From NCBI RefSeq assembly GCF_009664085.1, contig NZ_CP039268.1:288501-352500 (forward strand): a stretch of DNA of 64,000 nucleotides, read 5' to 3'. Below the pieces are notes generated by a model. That model ran no database searches, was not told the origin of the DNA, and saw only the letters and a list, made by a program, of their open reading frames with translations. The position numbers were made by a program, and so were the translations under genes. The stretch comes from Thermochromatium tepidum ATCC 43061 (GTDB lineage: Bacteria; Pseudomonadota; Gammaproteobacteria; Chromatiales; Chromatiaceae). How positions within the stretch are numbered: position 1 is the stretch's first letter; each line of letters opens with the position of its first letter. Below, piece by piece: positions 14,805 to 24,500 of the stretch.

Positions 14805-15763
14805 GGCTGCTCATCTGGCTTCGAGCCTTTCTTGCGTGCACGCGGATGGGCCTGATCATAGACCTGGGCCAGATGCTGGAAGTCGAGATGGGTATAGATC
14901 TGGGTCGTACCGATGTTGGCGTGTCCGAGCAGTTCCTGCACGGCGCGCAGGTCACCCGAAGACTCCAGCAGATGGGTGGCGAAGCTGTGTCTGAGCAGGT
15001 GCGGGTGTAGGTGTTGGCCGGCGCCCCGCTCGAGCGCCCAGCGTTCGAGCCGTTTTTCGACCGTGCGCGGATGGATCCGCCCGCCGCGCAGGCTGACAAA
15101 CAGCGCCCGCTCATCCCGGTTGGCGAGTGTCGGACGCACCGCCAGCCAGCGTTCGATCGCCGCACGTGCCTTCCGTCCGACCGGGACGCGCCGCCCCTTC
15201 GACCCCTTGCCGATCACGCCCAGTTCGCCTTCGGACAGATCGAGGTCGCCCAGATCCAGGCTCACCAGCTCGGCCAGACGCAGACCGGACGAATAGAACA
15301 ACTCGACCATGGCCGTGTCGCGGATCCCGAGCGGGTCGTCGTCCACTGGCTCGAGCAGGGCGCCGAGCTGATCGGCGTCGAGGGTATGCGGCAGGGTGCG
15401 CGGGCTCTTGGGCGCGCGGATACCGACGGCCGGATTGGCCAGGGCCTGGTTCTCCCGCACCAGCCAGCGGTAGAACCCGCGCAGGCTGGAGAGTTCGCGC
15501 TGGAGGGTCTGGCCCGAGACGCCTTGACGATGGCGCCAGGCGGTATAGCGCCGGATACCGGCCTCATCGAGCCGCTCGATCGAGCGCACCTCGCGCTGGT
15601 CTTGGGCGGCAAGCCAGGTCGCGATCTGGAGCAGGTCGTGCCGATAGGCGCGGGCCGTATGCTCAGAGAGCCGTCGCTCGTGCGTCAGGTGTGCGATGAA
15701 GCGCTCGATCAGGGCAATATCCTGAGCGCGCGGTACGGTCGGTTCGTCTGGGTGTTTGGGCAT
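14801..15763 (-). CDS. xerC: Tyrosine recombinase XerC
   Basis: The 320-residue site-specific recombinase resolves chromosome dimers at dif together with XerD. An N-terminal SAM-like core-binding domain (FIAHLTHERRLSEHTARAYR) is followed by the catalytic domain with all six active residues: R162 (GLRLAEL), K186 (GKGSKGR), H255 and R258 (HLLRHSFATHL), H281 (LGHANI) and Y290 (QIYTHLD). ATG 15763 is chosen over the longer 15835 start because it gives the family's usual N-terminus (MPKHPDEP). It follows the DUF484 gene closely in the conserved dapF-DUF484-xerC cluster. Confidence 0.95.
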   Translation of the reverse strand: MPKHPDEPTVPRAQDIALIERFIAHLTHERRLSEHTARAYRHDLLQIATWLAAQDQREVRSIERLDEAGIRRYTAWRHRQGVSGQTLQRELSSLRGFYRWLVRENQALANPAVGIRAPKSPRTLPHTLDADQLGALLEPVDDDPLGIRDTAMVELFYSSGLRLAELVSLDLGDLDLSEGELGVIGKGSKGRRVPVGRKARAAIERWLAVRPTLANRDERALFVSLRGGRIHPRTVEKRLERWALERGAGQHLHPHLLRHSFATHLLESSGDLRAVQELLGHANIGTTQIYTHLDFQHLAQVYDQAHPRARKKGSKPDEQP

Positions 15764-15776
15764 GATCCAGGCCCGA

Positions 15777-16472
15777 TCAGGTCGATTCGCAGTGGCCGAG
15801 ACGTACCGTCCTGAGCTTTTGACTGATGATTTCACCGAGTCGGTTCAGGAAGTCGGTCCCCATCTCGGGGCTAAAGCGGGTGGCATCCGCGCTGCCGATG
15901 GCGAGGATACCGGACTGACCCTCGGTCTGGATCGGGACGATGGCGGCCGAGTGGATCCCCATGCCTGCCGCGCCGAAGAGGGTGCGTGCGCGTTCGGGGC
16001 TCAGGGGGCCGCAGAGGGCGTTGCGACGGTCCATGAAGTCGGCAAAGGCATTGACCAGTGGATCGTGTGGACGGCGGTCGAGGCTGGCATGCGCAAAGAG
16101 CTTGAACGCCAGCGCCTCGGCATTGAAATCGCGCAGCAGGGTCTCGCGCAGCAGGTGGCAGAGATGTGCGGAGTCATTGACCACCATGAGCTGGAGGAAC
16201 AGCCGATGCAGCCGGATCACCAGGGCCTCGTTCTCGCGCGCGCGTGCGATGAGATGAGCCAGCCGGTTGCGCTCGACCGCCAGCTGGCGGCGCAGGAGAC
16301 GGACCTGATACTCGATCAATGAGACCGCGCCCTGGATGCCGTGTGGCACCTCGATGGCGCCCAGCACCTCGGGGTGTCGGGTCAGGAAATCGGGATGGGC
16401 GATGAGATACTCGGCGACCTGGCGTTCCTGGTCGAACGCCTCGTCTTGGCTGGGTTTGGCCTGGTGCATCAT
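15777..16472 (-). CDS. DUF484 family protein
   Basis: The 231-residue protein has a GAF-like fold family assignment (DUF484, YigA in enteric bacteria). VAEYLIAHPDFLTRHPEVL and LIEYQVRLLRRQL near the start are typical, followed by a possible coiled coil and a GAF-like C-terminal half. Its function is unknown. It is nearly always found between dapF and xerC, as here: 10 bases after dapF and 13 bases before the xerC start. Two ATG codons in a row (16472, 16469) are possible starts. Confidence 0.9.
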   Translation of the reverse strand: MMHQAKPSQDEAFDQERQVAEYLIAHPDFLTRHPEVLGAIEVPHGIQGAVSLIEYQVRLLRRQLAVERNRLAHLIARARENEALVIRLHRLFLQLMVVNDSAHLCHLLRETLLRDFNAEALAFKLFAHASLDRRPHDPLVNAFADFMDRRNALCGPLSPERARTLFGAAGMGIHSAAIVPIQTEGQSGILAIGSADATRFSPEMGTDFLNRLGEIISQKLRTVRLGHCEST

Positions 16473-16482
16473 GCAGGTTCCC

Positions 16483-17319
16483 TCATCGTTCGATCTCGCC
16501 CTCGAAGACCCGGACCGCCGGCCCCGTCATCCAGACGGGATGCCCTGGACCCGCCCACTCGACCATCAGCTCACCGCCCGGAAGTGCGACCCGCACCCGC
16601 TCAGAAAGCCATCCGCGTCGGCGCCCGCTGACCACGGCGGCACAGGCGCCAGTGCCGCAGGCGAGGGTCTCGCCCACGCCGCGCTCATAGACCCTCAGCC
16701 GGATCTCAGTCGGACTCAGGACCTGCATGAAACCCACATTGACCCGTGCCGGGAAGTCCGGATGCCGCTCGATCAGCGGACCCAGGTGGGCCACGGGTGC
16801 CGAGTCGATCTCCTCGACGATCAGAACGGCGTGCGGATTGCCCATCGAGAGGGCGCCGATGGTCAGCGTCTGGCCCTCGACCGCCAGCGGATAGGTCGCG
16901 TCCGCGGTCTCGGACGCGGCCCGAAACGGGATGTGCGCTGGTCTGAACTCGGGCATGCCCATGTCGACCCGGACCTGACCGTCCGGCTCCAGATAGAGCC
17001 GGATCGCGCCCGCCGCCGTGCCGACCGGGATCTCATCGCGATCGGTCAGCCCCTGATCACGCACGAAACGGGCGAAGCAGCGTGCACCATTGCCGCACTG
17101 CTCGACCTCGGAGCCGTCGGCATTGAAGATGCGATAGTGGAAGTCGGTCCCGGGCAGACGCGGCGGCTCGACCAAGAGGATCTGATCGCAGCCGACGCCA
17201 AAACGTCGATCGGCCAGACGGCGCGCGAACGCCGCATCCAGATCGATCTGCTGACGCACGGCGTCGAAGACCACGAAGTCGTTGCCCAGCCCCTGCATCT
17301 TGGTGAAACGCAGCTTCAT
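16483..17319 (-). CDS. dapF: Diaminopimelate epimerase
   Basis: The 278-residue enzyme converts LL- to meso-diaminopimelate for lysine and peptidoglycan. It starts [19 protein letters not shown], a family hallmark. The two catalytic cysteines sit in [13 protein letters not shown] near residue 75 and [14 protein letters not shown] near residue 220. FNADGSEVE and a MGNPHAV segment fit the substrate site. Its start overlaps the end of the upstream methyltransferase gene by 4 bases, in line with a lysA-methyltransferase-dapF-DUF484-xerC transcript. Confidence 0.96.
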   Translation of the reverse strand: MKLRFTKMQGLGNDFVVFDAVRQQIDLDAAFARRLADRRFGVGCDQILLVEPPRLPGTDFHYRIFNADGSEVEQCGNGARCFARFVRDQGLTDRDEIPVGTAAGAIRLYLEPDGQVRVDMGMPEFRPAHIPFRAASETADATYPLAVEGQTLTIGALSMGNPHAVLIVEEIDSAPVAHLGPLIERHPDFPARVNVGFMQVLSPTEIRLRVYERGVGETLACGTGACAAVVSGRRRGWLSERVRVALPGGELMVEWAGPGHPVWMTGPAVRVFEGEIER

Positions 17320-17990
17320 GCCGGCAGGAACCCCATGACGGCGAGATGCCGATCGCTGACCACGGCGACCTCCAGACAGTCCAGACCAGCGGCGGCGAGT
17401 TGCGCACTCACCTCCGCCGGCTCGAAGGCGGCGTAGAGTGAATTGCGAAAATCGGTGCGTAGGATCTCGGGTTCGGTGGCGGCATAGGCCTCGACCAGGG
17501 CCTCGACCCAGCCGGGCGAGGCCGGGCGCATCAGGTCCATGACCAGCACGGGCGCACCCGGCTTGGCGGTCTCACGCAGCGTCTGCCAGAGCACGGCCGG
17601 GTCGGGCAGGTGATGCAACAGGCTGTTGGAGAGCACCAGATCATAATGCCCGCGCGCCAACCGGTCGGACGGGATGACGTCGTGCAGCAATCGGACGCGC
17701 GCGGCCAGCTCGGGACAAGCCGCAAGCGCGTTCCGGGCCAGCTCCAGCATCGGACGTGAACCGTCGAGCGCATCGCAGGTCGCACCCGGATAGGCCTCGA
17801 GAAAGCGGATCACGATGTCCGCCGGCCCGCATCCGAGATCGAGCACCCGGGCGCCGATCAGGGGCCCCGGCACCAGTCGGCGCAAAAGCTCGATGAAGAG
17901 TGTGTTAGAGGCGGTGAAATCGGCCTGGGCATAGGCCCGTGCCTGGGCCTCGCCCTCCATCAATTCCTCAGGTTCAGGGCGGCGTTTCAT
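17316..17990 (-). CDS. SAM-dependent class I methyltransferase
   Basis: The 224-residue product has the Rossmann SAM site [12 protein letters not shown] (motif I) near residue 50, an acidic CDALDGS at motif II, then [16 protein letters not shown] (motif IV) and [11 protein letters not shown]. The pattern is close to small-molecule and quinone-type methyltransferases, with no clue to the substrate. ATG 17990 overlaps the lysA stop (ATGA), so it is translated from the lysA message. Insertion of this gene between lysA and dapF is not part of the standard enterobacterial order. Confidence 0.85.
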   Translation of the reverse strand: MKRRPEPEELMEGEAQARAYAQADFTASNTLFIELLRRLVPGPLIGARVLDLGCGPADIVIRFLEAYPGATCDALDGSRPMLELARNALAACPELAARVRLLHDVIPSDRLARGHYDLVLSNSLLHHLPDPAVLWQTLRETAKPGAPVLVMDLMRPASPGWVEALVEAYAATEPEILRTDFRNSLYAAFEPAEVSAQLAAAGLDCLEVAVVSDRHLAVMGFLPA

Positions 17991-19258
17991 ACGGTAGTCT
18001 TGGACATTTCGGACGGCAACAGGTGCTCGCCCGCGTAGAGGTCGGCGACCTGCTCGCGCTCGCGCACCAGATAGGCCAGGTCGCCATCGACCATGACCTC
18101 GGCGGCGCGTGGGCGGCTGTTGTAATTGGAGCTCATGGTGAAGCCATAGGCCCCAGCACCGCGCACCGCGAGCAGATCGCCCTCCTCCAGGGCCAGGAGG
18201 CGGTCCTTGCCGAGAAAGTCCGCCGTCTCGCACACTGGACCGACCAGATCGTAACGGCACGGATCGGCGTCCGTCTCCTGGACCACGCGGACGATCTCGT
18301 GACCGGCTTGATAGAGCGCCGGGCGCAGCAGGTCATTCATAGCGGCGTCGAGGATGGCAAAATGGTGGTGCGACCCGCGTTTGAGATACTCGACCCGCGT
18401 CAGCAGCACCCCGGCATTGCCGACGATGGCGCGTCCCGGTTCCAGGATCACTTCATACGGGCGATCGGCCAGCAGATGGCGGATGGCGGCGGCATAGGCG
18501 GCTGGCTCGGGCGGATGCTCCTCGCGATAGCGGATGCCGAGTCCGCCGCCCAGATCCAGATGTTCGATGGCGATCCCAGCGTCACACAGCCGGTCAGCCA
18601 GTGCCAGCACCCGCCCCAGGGCGTCGATGAAGGGCGCCAGGTCCGTCAGTTGCGAGCCGATATGACAGTCGATGCCGACGACCTTGAGGTTCGGCATCGC
18701 GGCGGCCAGGGCATAGACCGACTCGGCCTCCTGGATGGCGAGGCCGAACTTGTTCTCCTTCAGACCGGTGGCGATGTAGGGATGGGTCTGGGGATCGACA
18801 TCCGGGTTGACGCGCAGGGACACCGGTGCACGAAACCCGAGTTCGCCGGCGATCCGGTCGATGCGGCTCAGCTCGGACTCGGACTCGACGTTGAAGCAGC
18901 GGATGCCGACCTCAAGTGCGCGCCGGATCTCGTCAGCGCGCTTGCCCACGCCCGAAAAGACGATCTTAGAAGGATCGCCTCCGGCAGCCAGCACCCGTTC
19001 TAGCTCGCCGACCGAGACGATGTCAAAGCCCGACCCCAGGCGCGCAAGCAGGTTCAGGACCGCAAGATTGGAATTGGACTTGACCGAGAAACAGATCAGG
19101 TGCGGATGGGCGCGCAAGGCGCGGTCGAAGGCGTGCCAGTGGCGTTCAAGCGTGGCGCGCGAATAGACATAGCAGGGTGTGCCGAAGCGCTCGGCGATCG
19201 CGGTGAGCGGCACCCCCTCGGCGTAGAGGAGTCCATCGCGGTCATTGAAGTGATCCAT
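17987..19258 (-). CDS. lysA: Diaminopimelate decarboxylase
   Basis: This PLP enzyme makes lysine from meso-diaminopimelate. The 423 residues start [16 protein letters not shown] and carry the PLP lysine in [13 protein letters not shown] near residue 60. A glycine-rich [29 protein letters not shown] and [11 protein letters not shown] at the phosphate site follow, then [14 protein letters not shown] near the end with the catalytic cysteine of the partner subunit. The ATG at 19258 matches the family start. The much longer in-frame extension to 19423 overlaps lptM and is not used. Confidence 0.95.
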   Translation of the reverse strand: MDHFNDRDGLLYAEGVPLTAIAERFGTPCYVYSRATLERHWHAFDRALRAHPHLICFSVKSNSNLAVLNLLARLGSGFDIVSVGELERVLAAGGDPSKIVFSGVGKRADEIRRALEVGIRCFNVESESELSRIDRIAGELGFRAPVSLRVNPDVDPQTHPYIATGLKENKFGLAIQEAESVYALAAAMPNLKVVGIDCHIGSQLTDLAPFIDALGRVLALADRLCDAGIAIEHLDLGGGLGIRYREEHPPEPAAYAAAIRHLLADRPYEVILEPGRAIVGNAGVLLTRVEYLKRGSHHHFAILDAAMNDLLRPALYQAGHEIVRVVQETDADPCRYDLVGPVCETADFLGKDRLLALEEGDLLAVRGAGAYGFTMSSNYNSRPRAAEVMVDGDLAYLVREREQVADLYAGEHLLPSEMSKTTV

Positions 19259-19286
19259 GCGGTCTGTGTCGAGGAATCTGAGTGTT

Positions 19287-19478
19287 TTAGGGTTGAGCGG
19301 TATCCGTCCTGGACCTGGGCGGGCTCGGGACATCGGCACCCGGCGGCGTGCCGGATCTGGAACCGGACGCCGGCTCAGGCAGGTAAAGATCGCCCTTCTG
19401 ACCGCAGGCACCGAGCATGGCAAGCAGACCCAGCACGACGACGATCACGATGAAGAGATTATTCGCCCAGCAGCGCAT
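19287..19478 (-). CDS. lptM: LptM (YifL-type) small lipoprotein
   Basis: The 63-residue protein has a hydrophobic signal ([17 protein letters not shown]) and a lipobox ending at Cys25 (LGACGQKG), followed by KGDLYLPEP. This is the signature of LptM, which assists LptD assembly in the outer membrane in enteric bacteria. The remaining C-terminal stretch is proline- and serine-rich. It lies 28 bases upstream of lysA, the conserved place of this gene ahead of the lysA/dapF cluster. Confidence 0.85.
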   Translation of the reverse strand: MRCWANNLFIVIVVVLGLLAMLGACGQKGDLYLPEPASGSRSGTPPGADVPSPPRSRTDTAQP

Positions 19479-19539
19479 GAACGGCTCCGATCTGTAAGGC
19501 GTGGTTTGAAGAGTTTGAAGAGACGAGATACCCGGAACG

Positions 19540-20030
19540 CCGTTCCATCAGAATTACTCATTTCTACTCAGTCAGCCACGAAGCTGAAGTCTTGCCTCAC
19601 CGAGGCTGGTTTCACCGCACCCTTGCGGGTGCGTCCAGCGCCTTCCTCTCCACGGCTTCAAATCCAGCGAAACGCGCTGAAGGGCCGTCGAAGACGACCA
19701 GACCAGCCGCCAGGAGGGTCCTGGCCGCCTTCAGATCTCGATCGTGGCTCGTACCGCAGACCGGACAGGCCCATGCGCGCACCGACAACGGCAGTTTCTC
19801 CTGCACCTTGCCACAGGCCGAGCAGGTCTTGCGGCTTGCGAAGGACCGATCTGCAACCACAACCTGACCACCGCGCTTTGTATTCCAACGGCCGACAAAG
19901 CTCGAAGAAGCCCCTGTCGGCAATGGAGCATGCCAGACGGCGATTCGTCAACATCCTGCGAACGTTCAGGTCCTCGATCACGATCGTGTGGAACCGCCGG
20001 GTGAGGTTGGATTCAGGCACACCGACAGTG
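19540..20030 (-). pseudogene. Decayed TnpB element (second copy)
   Basis: Two frames together give the C-terminal half of a TnpB protein. NLTRRFHTIVIEDLNVRRML holds the RuvC II glutamate. Then in another frame come GGQVVVADRSFASRKTCSACG, the zinc ribbon and a TSHDRDLKAARTL motif III. The N-terminal half, with the first RuvC aspartate, is missing. The right end (19540-19565 on the opposite strand) reads AATGAGTAATTCTGATGGAACGG, matching the intact element at 10655-12047 at all but one position. The copy is therefore a relative of that element that decayed in place. At least two frameshifts are present. Confidence 0.85.
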
Positions 20031-20190
20031 AGTGTACCCCCAGGTCTTTACGCAGGTTTGGGTGTTGGCCCTGTGGTACTGGTGTTGATCCTGCGCAAAA
20101 GAAATGTTCGCACCATTGACACACCATCTCAAGCTGACCAGATCTTTGAGGAAAGCGTCGTACTGTACCCTTGAACGGTATTGGTTAGGG

Positions 20191-20961
20191 CTATTGCTTC
20201 AATGCAGCATCTAAACGGTTTGCCTTGACAATCTCGCGCGCGGCATAGACGACCAAGACACCCCACATCACTTTGTTGACGATATCGCCGATGTTGACTG
20301 TGAGTTCACGTAGAACGACACCAACACTGGTTTCGAAGACGATGGCGTAGAAGAATCCAGCCGGAAAGATTGCCCAACCAATGAGAAAGAAGAAAAACAT
20401 GTAGACGAGCGCATCGCGCTGGGCTGGAATTAGCCGTTCGCTCGGCAGGCGACGTAAAACCCAGAAGATCGAAACCGTCATAGCGAGCCACAATAGGCCG
20501 CTCACGGTGAACCAAGCGAAAGTATCCCATGGAATCCCATCCACATCCTGTGCTGAATATTCACCGAGATAACCAGTCATAATCATGCACGCATCGATCA
20601 GCACCAACCACAGGGCAAAGCGGGAACCGACATGTTCCGGTCCAATCAGCAATGGGAACATGACGATCAACAGCGCTGTGGTCCCCAACCAATACCCATA
20701 ACGAACGATCAGTGGAAGCTCACGGATGGCCGCAGCCATCTCGGTGATGCTCGGTGAGGCGTTCGCGAGGATTTGGAGACGAGTAAAGAAATACAGATGC
20801 AACACACAGGAAACAGTACAAATAACGATATTGAGAATTGCCAAGATACGCAGCCGCCCTTGCAGATGCGGTATCTGGGTCAGGAAATAGAAGACTGCGA
20901 GCGCGGCAGCCAATCCACAGATCAGGAATGAAAAATACGTCAAATTGAACAGTATGCTCAT
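20191..20961 (-). CDS. Microbial (type 1) rhodopsin, proteorhodopsin-like, with non-pump residues
   Basis: The 256-residue protein has seven hydrophobic helices. Helix C reads RYGYWLGTTALLIVMF and aligns with RYIDWLLTVPLLICEF of proteorhodopsin. Helix D/E keeps GSRFALWLV...GYLGE, helix F keeps GWAIFPAGFF, and helix G keeps GDIVNKVMWG. K230 is therefore the retinal Schiff-base lysine and D226 the Asp212 equivalent, with R87, W91, T94, W196 and P200 also conserved. The proton acceptor (Asp85 in bacteriorhodopsin) is Y90 and the donor is M101, so outward proton pumping is unlikely. The start overlaps the preceding gene by 4 bases (ATGA). It is the last gene of a Pil-Chp chemosensory operon, which suggests a photosensor. 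No retinal-synthesis gene is in the window. Confidence 0.88.
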   Translation of the reverse strand: MSILFNLTYFSFLICGLAAALAVFYFLTQIPHLQGRLRILAILNIVICTVSCVLHLYFFTRLQILANASPSITEMAAAIRELPLIVRYGYWLGTTALLIVMFPLLIGPEHVGSRFALWLVLIDACMIMTGYLGEYSAQDVDGIPWDTFAWFTVSGLLWLAMTVSIFWVLRRLPSERLIPAQRDALVYMFFFFLIGWAIFPAGFFYAIVFETSVGVVLRELTVNIGDIVNKVMWGVLVVYAAREIVKANRLDAALKQ

Positions 20962-21572
20962 GGTGTCGTTTCCCGATCCAAATCAAGGGTAGAAATTCGC
21001 ACGGCGTGCCAGAGACCATCGAGTCCGTCTCCAGTGACATCTCCTTTTTGTGTATCACCAAACCAGAGATAAAGCGGATGTCCAGCATAGCCCCATTGTC
21101 TGGAACCATCCGGGCATTGAATGGATTCGAAGGGCGGAGCAGGCTGGTCGGAATCCGTCAGTAAAAACGGACGCCACAGTGAACTTGATTCGTCTACACA
21201 GGTCGCAACACCATCGGAATCCAGGCTCGAACGATAGAGAGTCAACCCCTGGTTGTTCGTCAGCACCGGCCCGAGACGGCTCTCCGCCAGACCAAAAGCT
21301 GCCGGTGTCCCGTCCGGGAGTTGAACAAGCGCCGCTTTTTCAGTCACGGTGGGAGTGGCCGTGGTACCCTGGGGTGGCGTGACCTTGGTGGCGGGACTTG
21401 GTGACGGATAGATATAGGGCGCGTATCCGCCATAATAAAATGGCACCTGCGGGTAATAATAGCCCGGTCTCTGCGCTGGTGACGCATTCTGAGCCGCTGC
21501 AGCGAATGGATAGCTCAGACAGGTGAGCTGGATCAGGCAACCCGCTAAACCGATGCGTATCGTTGAAAACAT
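20958..21572 (-). CDS. Secreted PF03640-type (COG4315) repeat protein
   Basis: The 204-residue protein has a signal peptide (about residues 1-27, ending AAAAQ) and a Tyr/Pro-rich linker (residues 36-60). Then come two divergent copies of the secreted repeat known as Lipoprotein_15/COG4315: TNNQGLTLYRSSLDSDGVAT with C125 and SLWRPFLL, and GYAGHPLYLWFGDTQKGDVT with DGLWHAV. C125 and C153 could pair in the periplasm. The function of the family is unknown. It is wedged between the CheA-type kinase (TAATG overlap) and the rhodopsin (ATGA overlap), so stoichiometric co-expression is implied. A periplasmic accessory or ligand for the rhodopsin/receptor pair is one possibility. Confidence 0.8.
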   Translation of the reverse strand: MFSTIRIGLAGCLIQLTCLSYPFAAAAQNASPAQRPGYYYPQVPFYYGGYAPYIYPSPSPATKVTPPQGTTATPTVTEKAALVQLPDGTPAAFGLAESRLGPVLTNNQGLTLYRSSLDSDGVATCVDESSSLWRPFLLTDSDQPAPPFESIQCPDGSRQWGYAGHPLYLWFGDTQKGDVTGDGLDGLWHAVRISTLDLDRETTP

Positions 21573-24500
21573 TAAGACACCTTTGCGAGCTTTTGCTGAA
21601 TAAATTCAATCACATCGTCATCGCGATAGGGCTTGACGAAATAGCGGTCGATGCCAACTTGAGCCGCTTGGTGCTGATGTTTCTCGCTCGAGCGCGAGGT
21701 GATCATGCCGATCGGCAGGGTCTGCGTATCAGGTTGCGAGCGCAGATGGGCACTCAACTCCAATCCATTCATACGCGGCATCTCCATGTCGACCAGGAGT
21801 AGATCGACCCGCTCGCGTCCCAGTATCTGAAGTGCATCCATTCCATTGGAGGCGGTGAGTGCGCGATATCCAGCGTCGATGACCAGTTGCGACAGTAGAC
21901 GCCGCATGGAGATCGAATCGTCCACGACTAAAACCGTGGGAAGCGGTTTGGTGAAATCTGCTTCCTCGTGCCAAGACACCATCTTTAGATCACCGGATTC
22001 GACGACGCGCAAAATCGTCCTCATATCGAGGATGGGAACAACCGTTCCATCGCCCAAGACAGAGACCGCCATCAGGCCTGGCACCTTTGGGACCGTGGAC
22101 CCCGGCTTCATGACCACGAGTTCGCGGCCTTCCAAGAGAGCATCGATTAATATGGCTTGATCGGCGCGATCGGAGGATAAGATCAAGACACTCCGTCCCC
22201 GGCGTTCCGGTGTGCCCGGTGATCTACCGAACAGAGGGTCGAGTTGACGAAGTGGATACCAGTGTCCTTCATGACAGAACTGCCACCCCTCTGGCGTTTC
22301 CACGCACTCTCCCTCTTCGATAAGCAAGGCCGATCGCACCTCATTGGCTGGAACAGCAAGCAGATGATCGCCATGGCGCAGCAACAAGCAGTAGAGCGTC
22401 AATCGCGACGCCGGCAGACGCAATTGAATCCGATAGCCTGCTCCTGGCTGGGATTCGATCGCGAGCGTGCCATTGAGCGTGTGAACGATCGTAGCGACTA
22501 CGTCCATGCCTACACCACGTCCGGAAATTTGCGTCACGACTTCTCGAGTCGAGAAACCGGGTTGTAAGGTGAGGAGCATGAGTTCTTGGTCGGTTGGCAT
22601 AGCTGAGGCGGCGAGCAGGCCGGCACTGATGGCTTTGGCTCGGATACGCTCTAGATCGAGTCCACGGCCGTCATCGCTGCAGGTCACCACGATCTGATCG
22701 CCTGCGGGCGCAAACCGTATCTCGATGCGGCCAACACGCGGCTTGCCGAGTTGCTCGCGCTGATCGGGTAGCTCGATGCCGTGGTCGATGGCATTGCGCA
22801 CCAAATGCATCAGGGCTGGCATGATCCGATCCAGGACTTCTCCATCGACCTGCGTTTCGCTACCCATGACATGCAATTCTGCTTCTTTCCCGGTCGCTCG
22901 GCAGGTTTGACGCACGGCGCGCTGAAGCCGGGGCACGATCGAATCTACCTGTACCAGACGGGTCTCCATAGCCAGCCGCCGGATCAAGCGCTGGAGTCTG
23001 GCTTGATGCTGGATCGCCTCGCCGAGTTCATGCAATGTGCTATTCAGGGTTCGCCCTAGTTCATACGTATCGCTGACCCCCTCGTTAATCCAGCGGGTCA
23101 CCTCATACATTTCATTGTATTGTTCCAGTTCGAGCGGATCGAAGGCCGATGGCGATCTCGAGTACGTGTTGCTCTGAAGGCCGAGTCCACGCAAATCAAC
23201 TAAATTATCGAGTTCGGCGATTTGCAGCAATGTGCGATGTGCGATCTCGCCGGATTCACTGAGTAGAAGCCGCGCTCGACTTAGCTGTTCCTCGGCCCGG
23301 GACAATGCAACCGAAAGCTCTCCGACAAACCGCAGCAGGTCATCCATGGTCCGGGTGGAAACCTGTAGATAGGTGTCTTCCCGTTCAATGGGTTCGTCCT
23401 GTGACTTGGGTGGAGAGGGTGCGACTGGAATCTCTGTGTCGACCGGTGACTCGGTTCGCGGAGGGCTCCATGGCTTCGCACCTTCTGCAGCCGGCAACAA
23501 GGCATCGGCACCCTCGCGATCGATGCGATTAGCCCAATCTAAGACCTCCTGCATGACACCGCGTAGTCTGTCAGGGTCTGAGGTCTCGACACCGTTGAAC
23601 ATATCGAACATAAGCGCAAGCGTATCCGCGCCAGCGGCCAGCGTGTCACCGAGCGCCTGACTGGGCCTCAGACCCTGGATGGTCAGGAATTCCAACAAAT
23701 CTTCGAGATAATGGCTCAGGACCGCGATGGCATTTACGCCACAGATGTTTGCCGATCCCTTGATGGTGTGCGCCCAACGTTGCGCTTGATGCAACGTCTC
23801 CTCATCGCCACCCCCGGTGACAAGGGACTGGATAACGTTAACCAATTTGAAAGCAAGATCTGGACCTTCCCGACGGAAACTTGCGAGTACGATCGGATCG
23901 ATGTCTGCAGCCGGGGCAAGCGATAGGTCCTTGTCCTCGATCGCGACTGGATGACTCGGACCCGAATCCGCTTCTAGTAGAAGCGGATCCTCTTTTAGTT
24001 TATAGGCGAGGCTCTCTGCATTAGCGGTCGATAGTGGATCGATCCAATGTGGTTTCTGTAATATTTCGACTAGTCCACAACAGATATCGACATCCAGTGG
24101 CCGTTCCAGATAAGCCAGCATCCGCTGAGGCAACTGCATCAGGGCGTCGATCAGCTCCGCAGGCCACTTGGCCTCGGCTGACATAGCCGCGATCTGAAAG
24201 CCCAAGCTCGCACATAGCGTCGAGAATGCAACTAATCCTGCCTGAGCCGAGGCCGTCGCAAAGCGATTGAGGATCTCTTGGCAGGATTGGGCAGCGAAAG
24301 TCCGGGCATCGGCATCAGATGTCGCAGCCATCTCTGCGATTCGAGTCAGAAACTCTTCCTGGCCCTCGCTGATAGCCATGGCCAGGATAGCAAGTAGCTC
24401 GGATGCCTCAGCGCTCAGTTTTGGTGTGTGCTCATCCTCGGTCTCAGCCGTGACTACAGCAGTCGAAGTGGATTCCTCGATAAAGACGTTATCAACTCCA

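Noticed and set aside
17991..18260. Ninety-residue N-terminal extension of the methyltransferase
   Set aside because: It is the antisense-like overlap with the lysA 3' end. The start at 17990 with ATGA coupling fits better.
19257..20174. Long plus-strand reading frame across the decayed tnpB
   Set aside because: Its translation shows no family similarity and is the complement of lysA 5' end, lptM and the tnpB remnant.
20191..20961. Heliorhodopsin or a generic seven-helix membrane protein
   Set aside because: Helices C, F and G align residue by residue with proteorhodopsin, in the normal orientation and with the retinal lysine.
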